64,000 nucleotides of DNA, taken from positions 372,001 through 436,000 of the forward strand of contig JAEBUN010000025.1 in NCBI GenBank assembly GCA_023014365.1, written 5' to 3'. The position numbers and the translations under genes were made by a program. The DNA comes from Lepiota brunneoincarnata (taxonomy: Eukaryota; Basidiomycota; Agaricomycetes; Agaricales; Agaricaceae). The stretch's first letter is position 1; each line of letters opens with the position of its first letter. Positions 54,378-64,000 of the stretch are shown here, one piece after another. A model generated the notes under the pieces. The model was not told where the DNA came from. It made no database searches and saw only the letters and a program-made list of their open reading frames with translations.

Positions 54378-56044
54378 GCTAGACAACTGCCACCACGCCT
54401 CCAAAGAAGTTCTCAGCCCGAGAAACTCCATCACCTCCTCCCAAATCAAGAAGTAGAATCTCAGGATCAGGAACCCAAAACCCAGATCCCAGAAGAAATC
54501 CTATCCCCACTCAGACACCATCCCCATTCTATCCTCCATCCCCATTCGACTCACCCACTCCAAGTACATCAACACACACAAGAACAAGTTTTGCTGATGA
54601 ACTAGCAGAATGACAAAGAATACAACACGAAAGAGAATTAAAAGAACATTACGAACAAGAAGAAAGAAAACGTAAACAAGCCGAAGAATACCATGCCAAA
54701 GTAGACCCATTAAACAACTACGAACTTCAAAGACTCAAATACGCCCTTAAGCAACCAAGAGAACTTTCCAAATCGGAAGAAAACTTACTCACACGCCACG
54801 AATATGCAGTAGATCAGGGAAAAACTCCCCCAGTAGATAACGACTCCGATGTCTATATAACAGACGACAACCAATCGGATCCCAATCCACAACCACCCGC
54901 ACTACCTGCATCAACCGTACCCTTAGCCCTACCAGCTCCCCCTCTACGACCGACACAACCACCATCACCACCACCACCGCCGCCACCTGGACAATTACAA
55001 ATAATGGCTGCCACACCTACCCCAAAGGAGTTAGGATGCCTCAAACCCATTGCCTTCGATGGAACTAGAAGACTATTCAAAGATTGGATCTTCCAATGCG
55101 AAGTTTACGTGCTTGCTAATGCAACCACTTACAACACTGACCTTGCTAGGACCCTATTCGTCCTTTCGACAATGCAATCAGGAGATGCCCAAGCCTGGGC
55201 CAGACAATATCTCCATGAGAGAAATGCCCAAACTCAACAAGGACAACCCATAGCAATGGAGTCATGGGACAACTTTACTGCCCGACTCAGAGCTGACTTC
55301 ACCCCAGCAGACAAACATGCATACGCACACACCAGACTTCAAACCCTGCACCAGGCAGGCAAACCAATGACCGAGTTCAATGCTCAGTTCAAGGAACTTG
55401 TCTGTCAATCTGGACTAAATGAAGATTGCACCTTGATCGATCTATACCGCAAGGCAATTGACCGCCGCATTGCCATGAAGATCAACAAATCGGAAAACCC
55501 TCCGACAACTATCGCCGCTTGGTACACCCGAGCCAATAAACTCGACGACAACTTCCGCCGAATCAATGCCCTCTATGGCACCCCTAAAAACACATTTCCC
55601 CAAAGAAACCAGTATCAACCCAACCGTGGACCAAACTGTCCAAACAACAATGTGCCTTACGCACAATTCTATCAAAGGAGTAATGCTCCACGTTTCACCC
55701 CACGAGACCCACATGCCATGGAAATAGACCATGTCGCAATGGAAGAAAGATTTGAAGATCTTTACCCCGAAATTCCACAACTGGAATATGCCGAAGAAGA
55801 CTCCACACAAGAACCATTGGAGCTAGATGCCATTGTCACCAGACAACAAATGAAATCATATCAGAACCAAGAATGCTTCCGATGTGGAGCCAAAGATCAT
55901 TGGGTCAGCAAATGCCCTCAACCACCGCCAGCTAGATGCTTCCCAGGAATGCGCACTAACCCTCCTTGCCCTGCGAGAAACCCCAACCGTCCCTTTCTTG
56001 GACAACAAAACACTCATCCCGGATTTCCTAACCAGAACACCTAA
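54378..56044 (+). pseudogene. Element 2 gag with N-terminal extension
   Basis: The core starts at ATG 55004 and runs 346 residues to TAA at 56042, with capsid-like blocks (FKDWIFQCEVYV, WDNFTARLRADF, TEFNAQFKELV, DLYRKAIDR) and a CCHC knuckle C-F-R-C-x4-H-x4-C near residue 290. The same frame is open upstream back to about 54378 with a proline-rich part and a charged coiled-coil-like stretch (RELKEHYEQEERKRKQAEE), interrupted once by a TGA at 54611 that probably replaced an Arg CGA codon. This matches the extension seen in element 1. Confidence 0.75.
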
Positions 56045-56318
56045 CAATCACTGCAACGCAAGTATTCCCTTGCTGTCGCAGAAGTCGCATCTCAGATGCG
56101 CCAAATGGTTGATGATCTCAACCCTGAACTCCAACAAGAACTCCACTCCGTGCTAGCCAAGGACCCGGAGATGCGTCCATTCCAGGATTTTTAAACAGGA
56201 ACGCTGTCGACCAATGTGCCCCTGCACGTTCCAAAACTCAGAAGGACATTTTGTACTATCACTCCCAGAAGGACACTTTCTCGATAAACTCTGTACAATT
56301 ACGACTATCCCCGAATAA

Positions 56319-59300
56319 ATGATCCCTTTTCTTACCTATCAAGAGTGGAGTGAATGGACATCAAAACCCGTGGCCATCACCGCCCTGATAGACTTAGGAG
56401 CCCAAGGGAATTTCATATCCCACAAGGTTGTTGAACGACATGGTTATCAAACCAAACGACTAGACCAACCAATTCCACTCAGTAATGTTGACGGAACTGA
56501 TAATCAACATGGCAAGATCCATGAATACATCAAAATCAGAACCATCATCGATGGAAGAGATTGCACGCTAGAAGCGTACGTCACAAATACTGGTGAGAAA
56601 GACCTCATCATCGGATTTCCCTGGCTGGAACAATACAATCCTGTCATCAACTGGAAGGCCAAGACATTTTCTTGGAAGCCACAAATTGATCACCAAGACT
56701 TTTCCAAACTCCTCAGAACCCTATGACGACCTGTCAAACTCAACTCCATTGCCATGGACATAATGGCTGGGAAAACATCCCAACCCGAGGAAAACCCCAA
56801 AGAATACGTCAACCTATCAAACGTTGATCTTGACACCTTCTCTTTGGAAAGAGAAATGAACCCGATGCTCCTAACCCCATTAGAAGTAAACGCCAAAGCG
56901 ACACATGCCACAACGCTCCACAATGAGCAACACAACCCAACAAAATCGGCAAACCAAAAAGGAAAACAACTGGAATCAAACAAGGAACCACCTGAAATCC
57001 CTTGGAGATTCGCCCGATGGGCTAAAATATTCAACAAAAAAGCCTCCAAATGATTCCCACCATCAAGAACATTTGATCACGAGATTGAACTAAAACCAAC
57101 ATTTGAAGCAAAATCGATGAAACCTTATCAAGTGGCACCTGCCAAAGAAAAAGCACTGAAAGAGTTCATAGACGAAAACCTCCAAAAAGGCTACATCTGC
57201 CCCTCAAAATTCCCTATGGCATCACCTTTCTTTTTCATTGCTAAGAAAGGAGGAGACCTCCGACCCTGCCAAGATTATTGTTATCTAAACAATCATACTG
57301 TCAAAAATGCTTACCCAATCCCCATGATATCCTCTCCGAAATAATGGAGAAAGGAGGAATCATCATCTACATGGATGACATCCTAATCTACGGTAAAACC
57401 CAGGAAGAAACCGACCAACTTACGGAAAAAGTACTGCAAATCCTGCAAGAAAACGACCTCTACCTCAAAACGGAGAAATGCGAGATCAACAAACAACGAC
57501 TCGAATATCTCGGCATGATCATCATGCCAGACGAAATCAAAATGGACCCCGGAAAACTCAAGGGAATAGAAGACTGGCCAGTGCCGAAAACAGTCCGACA
57601 CATTTGGAAATTCATTGGATTCTGCAACTTCTACTGGAAGTTCATCCGCAACTACTCGCACCACACCAAACCCCTGAACCAACTCCTTTCAAAATTGAAC
57701 AAATTTGAATGGAAAGAAGAACAACAGAAAGCATTTGAAACGCTCAAAAACAAATTCTTAAAAGAACTGGTACTCCTCATGCCCGACTCCACAAAACCCT
57801 TTGAAATAGAAGCTGATGCTTCCAAATTCGCATCAGGAGCTGTCCTATATCAACACGACATCAATGGAATACGGAAACCCATATCATTCTATTCAAAGAC
57901 ATTCGGACCAGCGGAACGCAACTACAATATCTACAACAGGGAACTCCTCGCAATTATCCGAGCCCTCGAAGAATGGCGCCATTACCTCCTTGGCAGCCCC
58001 CATACCGTCCATATCAGAACGGATCACCAAAACCTAACGTACTGGCGTAAACCCCAGAAAATCAACTGCAGACAAGCACGATGGGTCCAGACCCTCGCTG
58101 ACTACAACTTCAAATTAGAACATGTCCCAGGATCAAAGATCCCTGCACCAGACACCCTATCAAGATGTCCAGACCACATCCCTGATGAGGATAATGATAA
58201 CGAAGACATCACCATACTCCCAAACAACCTCTTTGTCACCACCGCTGACATAGAAGATCAAAACCTGATCACAGTACTCCCGGAACACCTCTTTATCGCC
58301 ACCATCGATATGGAACTCCAAGAAAGAATCACGGAATCACCCAAATACGATGCTAGAACCACCAAAGCATTCAAACTCCTAAAAGAAACCCATCCTAACG
58401 CTGCCGATAAAGACTTCGGAACAGTTCCAACCTCAAATGGTCCACTCCTCACGTTCCAAGAACATGTCATTATTCCAGAAGACCTCCAACTCAGATGTGA
58501 TGTCATCGCAAGATACCATGACCACCCTACACGTGGCCACCCCGGAGAACAGGAAACATACCGCCTTGCCAAGAAAGAAGTATATTGGCCAGGAATGTCG
58601 ATGTTCATAAAGAACTACGTCAAAGGCTGTCCAGAGTGTCAACAACACAAAATCATATGTAGACCGGATCGTGCACCAACTCAACCGATCCCACCATCAT
58701 CTTCAAAATGCCCATTTGCACAGATCTCATGGGATCTTATCACCGGTTTACCACCTAGCGCTGGTCACAATGCGATATTGTCTGTGGTGGACCACGGCCT
58801 TACGAAGGGGGTAATTTTCATCCCAACCTCAGATCAATCAAATGCCGACGACATCGGACGACTATTAATAGAAAAAGTCTTCACCAGATTCGGATTACCC
58901 GATAAAATCATATCAGATCGAGACCCCAGATTCGCCGCCAACTCCCTCTGACAACTAACCAAGCATTTAAACATCCAACAAGCATTCTCAACCGCATACC
59001 ATCCCCAGACAGATGGTTCCACTGAACGATACAATCAGGAAATCGAAACCTACCTTGCCATATACTGCACCAGAAACTCTCTTGACTGGTCAGAAACCCT
59101 CCCTATCACCGAGTTTGCACACAACTCCAAAATACATGCCTCAAGGCAGAAATCCCCATTTGAATTGATCATGGGATACAACCCCCCACCGATACCCACA
59201 GTAATGGAAACATCGAACTTTCCATCAGTAGACGAATGCATCAGACTCCTTGATAATGCCAGAAAAGAAGCACACACGGCACATCAACTCTCTGCCAATA

Positions 59301-59830
59301 TTATGAAACAAAGAACCAGAAGAACTGTCAAACCCCTTGAAACACGTCAAAAAGTATGGCTAGAAGCCAAAAACCTCAAACTCCCCTTCATTTCCAACAA
59401 AATATCCCCAAAATGACTAGGACCCTTCCTTATCTCAGAAGTCTTATCACCACTCACCTACAAACTAAAACTTCCGATCAAATGGAAAATACACCCAGTA
59501 TTCCACAGAAACCTTCTAACCCCATATACCAAAACAGAAGCATACGGATCTTACCCGACTCCACCACCACCAGACATCATCAATGAAGAAGAAGAATACG
59601 AAATAGAAGCCATTCTAAATCACCGCCAACATCACAGAAAATTCCAATATTATGTCAAATGGAAAGGACACTCCCACATGGAGAATGAATGGATCACCAA
59701 TGAAACACTCCACACAAATGCCAAAGAATACTTAACCGAGTATAAAGAAGCTCATGGAATTCTCCAGAAAGAACAGGAACCCACCAGAACCAACCAAAGA
59801 CAACTTCGCTCCCACACCAAACATACTTAA
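56319..59830 (+). pseudogene. Element 2 pol: protease to chromodomain, broken
   Basis: Protease at 56319-56726 has ALIDLGAQGNF, so the catalytic D-S-G triplet has lost its Ser. TGA stops stand at 56724, 57051, 58949 and 59414; at the last three sites element 1 has Arg or Lys, fitting CGA to TGA. RT begins at 57117, but between PIPMIS (about 57330) and EIMEKGG (about 57340) roughly 65 codons are missing, including the first catalytic Asp, with a frame change. The YMDD box, RNase H (57780-58170), integrase zinc site and D-D-E domain (to about 59050) and a chromodomain (59590-59780, YYVKWKGH) follow. The enzyme cannot be active. Confidence 0.88.
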
Positions 59831-59832
59831 AG

Positions 59833-61199
59833 ATGCCTATGAACCTTGACCTCACTCACCCCCAAACTACCCCCCCTTTTTCAACAACACCCTCGCCAAC
59901 TTCCTCATCATCTTCTGTTGTCATCATAAACAATGCAAGTGTCGAACATACTACACTTCAGACAACTCCCGTTCTGGCCCTGTCTCCCTACACCCCCTCT
60001 CACACCTTCGCCGAAACATACGCCTCCCTCAGGGACAAGACCCCTGACCCCAACGACACCCCAGAACCAATAGCCACCCCAGCCACCTCCCTTAGATACC
60101 ATACAGCTGGAGTACGATCATATGGACCAGATCACCCTTCTGACGGAGATCTGTGCGAGGTTGCCACCGACGGAGCCTTTATGACTAAATTGGAACACAC
60201 TTCAATTCAGAATACGACTGACAACTCTGGTATGACTATACCCACCACGTACGACAGACTAAGGCTCTCGCTACTGCGTACAATATGCAACGCGCCTGGG
60301 CAGAATCACTCGAGCGACTTCTCTGCTCAAGATCGGGCCTCATGTCCGAGGTGTCAAGAACCTACCCAAACGAAATGAGGTACATACCTTGCAGCCCCCC
60401 ACCACAACCATCCCCACCACTACCACGATGACCACTGCCGCAATCATCACCACCATCCCCAACAAGGGAAGAAAGCCCACCAGTATCAGAAATCCCTTCA
60501 GACTTCTCACCCCCACCAAGGATGCCACCCACACCATCGCCAGTAACAACGTCCCAGTTTGGAACTCCCCCAATCCCGTTCACTCACGAACCAACCCCCG
60601 AACCACCGACAGATCAGTCTGTATCCAATGCAGGCACACAGGACACTGGGCCATGGATTGCCCCCAATTTGCTTGCCTCGGATGCAAGCAATATGCCCCA
60701 GGGCATTATTCATATGACTGCATCAAATATAGATGTCCCCACTGTGCTGTCTTCCAACCGCGCCATAAACGGACCGAATGCCCAAGTCGAAAGACTCAAC
60801 ACGCCCCCTACTCCAGAAATCCGACACCCCATCCCTCGACCACTCCCACAACTCATCATAGATACATCGACCTCACCCACGATGACTACTACGAGGAATG
60901 CTACGACAACGTGGCTGAATCAAACATTACAGGAGAACCATGTGGTTCCTTCTGAAGAAAACCCAACCACCCCACCAGAAGAAAGAATAGAGAGTCCCCA
61001 TTTCAGATGCCTACTATATGACATCTTCTATCCAGGACAACCCCCATCCCCAGAAACCGCCACTATACTCAATCTCCACAGAACTCCCACTCCCACCTTC
61101 TCTCCAGTCATTCCCCCTAGACCAGACTCCACCGACCAAACTCAGATCAAATATTACAAACCAAACTACTTAGCCGAATACCCGGAAGAAGGAAATTAA
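59833..61199 (+). pseudogene. Element 2 ORF3 (zinc knuckles) and +1-frame extension, frame-shifted
   Basis: The ATG at 59833 lies two bases after the pol stop. The first part is open to 60378. The zinc-knuckle part is in another frame (60389-60955), so this copy is broken. It has C-x2-C-x4-H-x4-C, then C-x2-C-x6-H-x4-C, then a third C-x2-C-x6-H-x4-C, and ends AESNITGEPCGSF. The +1 frame (60522-61199) overlaps it and continues after its stop with a Pro/Glu-rich tail. Knuckle spacing, end motif and frame relation match element 1. Confidence 0.6.
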
Positions 61200-61236
61200 C
61201 AAGTTGTATGGAAAACAATCCTAGAAACGGACCTAA

Positions 61237-61619
61237 TGTTATCAGAATTCTATCAGAAGGACAGTTATTTTTAGCTACATTTCCCATGTCACTATGAAAC
61301 TATCAGTAGTGGACATCAGAAGGACGATTCTTACCACATGCCTCATGTCTCTTATCTCTGACTCATAATTACCTTGGTCCAGACTATTATAGTAGGGGTA
61401 TAGCCACACTTAGAAGTATATAAGGATACAGTACAATACCTTGTATCCTTATCTTAGTGTTATACAGTTCTTGCCTCCTATACCTCTTTGCCATAACTGG
61501 CTGGACTTATAGTGCTCTGTCATCTCCAAGTCACGCTTAGTAGGACAGGACCAAGTCTGTATAGACATCCTGTGTTGAACTTCGTGCTACTCAAGAGCGA
61601 ACCCCTAACCCAGGTAACA
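61237..61619 (+). repeat. Element 2 3' LTR
   Basis: 383 bases, differing from the 5' LTR at three transition positions (in GAAGGAYGATT, AAGTCAYGCTT and ACCCRGGTAACA). Confidence 0.92.
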
Positions 61620-61624
61620 CTTAG
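61620..61624. repeat. Target-site duplication CTTAG (right)
   Basis: CTTAG after the 3' LTR, matching 53635-53639. Confidence 0.85.
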
Positions 61625-62735
61625 CTTAGACATGTTACACCAATGGCTGGGCCATATCACTGCTGGTGCAGCCCAGAAACTTGTCCACGATGGTCTGGTG
61701 GCTGGCCTGAGGCTAGAGGATGGAGCTGACGTTGATTTCTTCTGCAAGTCATGTGCCTATGGCAAGGCAACTCGGCTGCCAATTTTGAAGGCATGGGAGG
61801 GCGAACGAGCATCCACTTTTGGACAGGAGGTTCATTCTGATGTATGGGGGCCTGCGCAAGTAGAGACAAAGAGGGGAAAGCGCTACTATGTAACATTTAT
61901 CAATGATTTTTCGAGGTGGACACATGTTGACTTTCTCTCCAACAAATCTGACATTTTTGAGGCCTACCAAAATTTTGATGCATGGTGCGAGACACAATTC
62001 GGTACCTGAGTTAAGGTGTTGCATTCAGATAGGGGAGGGGAGTACACTGTGACCGAATTTCAGTCCTACTTGAAATCCCGAGGCACAGAGACCAAACTCA
62101 CAGTATATGATACACCCCAACACAATGGTGTTGCCAAACACCAAAATCGTACAATCATTGAACGTACACGTGCACTACTGCATGCTAGCCGTCTCCCAAA
62201 ATTGTTGTGGGCAGAAGCTGTTGCCCATGTTGCCTGGCTGATGAATAGGACAGGCACTCGAGCAGTCGAGGGCAAAACACCTTTCGAGGTGTTGTACAGT
62301 TGTAAACCGGACCTAAGGGCAATACGTGAGTGGGGTGAAGAGGTATGGGTACACCAGGCAGGTGGGGACAAGCTCAGAGGACGAGCAAAGAAGGGGAGAT
62401 GGGTGGGATATGATGCTGAGAGCAATGGCTCCTGCATTTATTTTCCGGACATAGGTGCTGTAAAAATCAAACAAAATTTTCGGTTTATTAACACAGGTTG
62501 TCCCGGGCTCGAAGGGGAGCATTCACCTGCGAGTGAGCCTCGAAACGACCCCTCACACAGCCCAAACACCCCAGCAAAACCCCCAAATGAGACACCAGAT
62601 GCACCAGACCAGCATCCAGTCGATCCCACTAAGCCTATAGTCAATCCTGTCAAAAACAGCACTCCAAACAATGCTAGCCCCAAGGAGACACCTAGCAAGG
62701 GCAACCTACACCCCCAACGACCTCAACAAGCTTGA
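61625..62735 (+). pseudogene. Copia integrase region
   Basis: The frame resumes with the GAG-pre-integrase block (MLHQWLGHI, then CKSCAYGKA), followed by the integrase core: first Asp in VHSDVWGP, second in HSDRGGEY, then the Glu-containing helix (IIERTRALLH). Two in-frame TGA stops, at 62007 and 62733, are the only breaks; the first sits where an Arg is usual before VKVLHSDRGG. The tail after 62510 is a Pro/Asn/Thr-rich linker. Confidence 0.85.
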
Positions 62736-64000
62736 AACCCAAGCACAAAGGCAAGAGACATCCTAGAAGGGCGAGCAGTAACCCTAGCCGAAGAACTGGA
62801 CTGGGCAGATGTACATGTCCTGGTGGCTGATATTGAGGAAACAGAGGGCCTGGAGCCAGGGAGCCTGCAGGAAGCGAGGAAATGAGCAGACTGGGAGTTG
62901 TGGAAAAGGGCCATGGAGGAAGAACTTGCCATATTGGGTGATGCCGGAACGTGGGAACTTGTTGATCCACTGATCAGAGCTAACATCGTCGGCTCAAAAT
63001 GGGTTTTTAAAGCTAAGAAGGATGCTGCTGGCAATGTTGTCCATTACAAGGCCTGTCTCGTCGCCCAAGGATTTTCTCAAGTCCCCGGAGTTGATTATTT
63101 TGACACTTTTGTGCCTGTGGTACAACTCACATCTATCCAGACAGTCCTAGCAATTGCCGCCACTCGTAACTACAAGATCCATCAAATTGATATCAAGGGT
63201 GCATACCTAAATGGGAAATTAGGCCCTGGTGAGACGATCTACATGCAGCAACCACCCGGTTTCACATCCACCACCCACCCACGTCGCATTTGCCACCTCA
63301 AGAAGACCCTCTACAGTCTCAAGCAGTCCGGCCAACGATGGTACCAACATTTATGCGAGATTTTGGTCAACCACCTGGGCTTTTCACACTGTGAGGTCAA
63401 CCAGAGCGTATTCTTCAAGATTGTGGTGCCAGATCTCACCATAATCCTGGTGCACGTTGATGACTGTACTCTCGTTGCATCTACTATTTCGCTGATTGAC
63501 TGGGTGAAGGATGGAGTGCGAAAATTCATCGAAATTACGGATCTGGGAGAGATCCACTAGCTCTTGGGAATTGAAGTGAAGAGGGATAAGGAACAGGGTA
63601 AGCTCATGCTATCCCAACGTTCCTACATCGATGCTTTGCTCAGACATTATGGTTTCAACAACAAGAAACCGGTTAGCACCCCCATGGATCCCACCATCCA
63701 TCTAACAAGCAAGCAATCGCCTCAAACAACTTCGGACATTGCTCACATGGCCTGGAAGCCTTATCAAGAGGCTGTTGGCATGCTTATGTACACCACCCTT
63801 GGAACGTGTCCGGATATAGCATACGCTGTCCAAGTTCTCTTGATTTTCACGAAGAACCCTGGAGGGGCACACTGGGAAGTGGTTAGGCAAGTGTTTTGGT
63901 ACCTGAAGGGTACACAGGACCTATGGTTGACTTATGGAGTCACTGGAGAAGGCCTCGAAGGCTATGCTGATGCTGACGGCAACATGGCAGAGGATTGCTG
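62736..64000 (+). pseudogene. Copia reverse transcriptase and RNase H, truncated by window end
   Basis: The same frame continues: TGA at 62883, then RT from about 62898 with WVFKAKKD, the first catalytic Asp in QIDIKGAYLNG and the paired Asp in VHVDDCTLV. A TAG at 63558 replaces the usual Trp of EIHWLLGIE. After it come PVSTPMDP, MLMYTTLGTCPDIAYAV and the RNase H start YADADGN at the right edge. All motifs survive but the stops make it a relic. Confidence 0.87.

Larger units (their letters stand above)
53640..61619 (+). mobile_element. Element 2: Ty3/Gypsy chromovirus, defective, 7980 bases
   Basis: It has 383-base LTRs (53640-54022, 61237-61619; TGTTA...TAACA) differing at three positions, all transitions, flanked by CTTAG duplications. 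Order on the plus strand: gag, protease, RT, RNase H, integrase, chromodomain, ORF3. The protease has D-L-G-A instead of D-S-G-A, about 65 codons of RT are deleted, and at least five TGA stops break the frame. It belongs to a different family from element 1 but has the same architecture. Confidence 0.92.
43218..64000 (+). mobile_element. Ty1/Copia LTR retrotransposon, degraded and twice interrupted, runs off the window
   Basis: Copia parts in order are a 5' LTR ending ...CTACA at 43775, a half-tRNA primer-binding site, gag with protease (52087-53639), then integrase and reverse transcriptase/RNase H (61625-64000). Two chromoviruses are inserted: 43781-52025 in the primer-binding site and 53640-61619 after the protease. 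Protein order gag-PR-INT-RT-RH identifies Copia. The coding frame carries at least five premature stops but no frame changes in the right part. The 3' LTR lies beyond the window. The left boundary (TGTAG at 43218) is a guess based on the terminal inverted TGTAG/CTACA. Confidence 0.8.

Noticed and set aside
54056..54382. 108-codon frame in the element 2 leader with hydrophobic stretches
   Set aside because: No counterpart in element 1 and no family features; probably chance.

Overview
The window is genomic DNA of a filamentous basidiomycete, most likely an Agaricomycete. Genes are split by many short GT-AG introns (46-93 bases). The set of families fits: a basidiomycete-type sesquiterpene synthase, a DUF6535 membrane protein, an EF-hand/zinc-cluster protein, DHA1-type MFS transporters, an extracellular PBP-like family and chromodomain Gypsy elements. 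No rRNA, tRNA or CRISPR array was found. The species cannot be named from the sequence.

Layout. 0.76-5.4 kb (+): 13-exon EF-hand protein. 7.0-12.2 kb (-): two conserved fungal proteins only 39 bases apart. 12.2-20.9 kb: gene-poor, holding an inverted pair of small secreted six-cysteine (knottin-like) proteins and a decayed copy of the N-terminal exon of the 12.2-kb gene. 21-39.6 kb: sesquiterpene synthase (-), DUF6535 protein (+), two MFS transporters (+), arylamine N-acetyltransferase (-) and a cytochrome P450 (-). This could be a terpenoid or detoxification neighbourhood. A divergent RNase P p30 gene (+) follows. Two decayed PBP-like paralogs lie in opposite orientation at 23.6-24.7 and 41.2-42.5 kb.

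43.2 kb to the right edge is a nested retrotransposon block. An old Copia element (+) was hit twice. A nearly intact chromovirus (element 1, -, 43781-52025, 5-base duplication GGTTA) sits inside its primer-binding site. A defective chromovirus (element 2, +, 53640-61619, duplication CTTAG) sits between its protease and integrase. Both chromoviruses have a predicted self-priming site of Tf1 type: 12 bases next to the 5' LTR are complementary to the LTR segment about 33-35 bases after a TATA box, where the RNA should begin. Both also carry a third ORF after pol with the same zinc-knuckle spacing, followed by a +1-frame extension. Premature stops in the Copia copy and element 2 look like C-to-T or G-to-A changes, mostly CGA to TGA.

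Gene models were built by hand from splice signals, frame continuity and family resemblance recalled from memory. No alignment or search was run. Where the summed exon length is divisible by three with no internal stop, I treat the model as strong.
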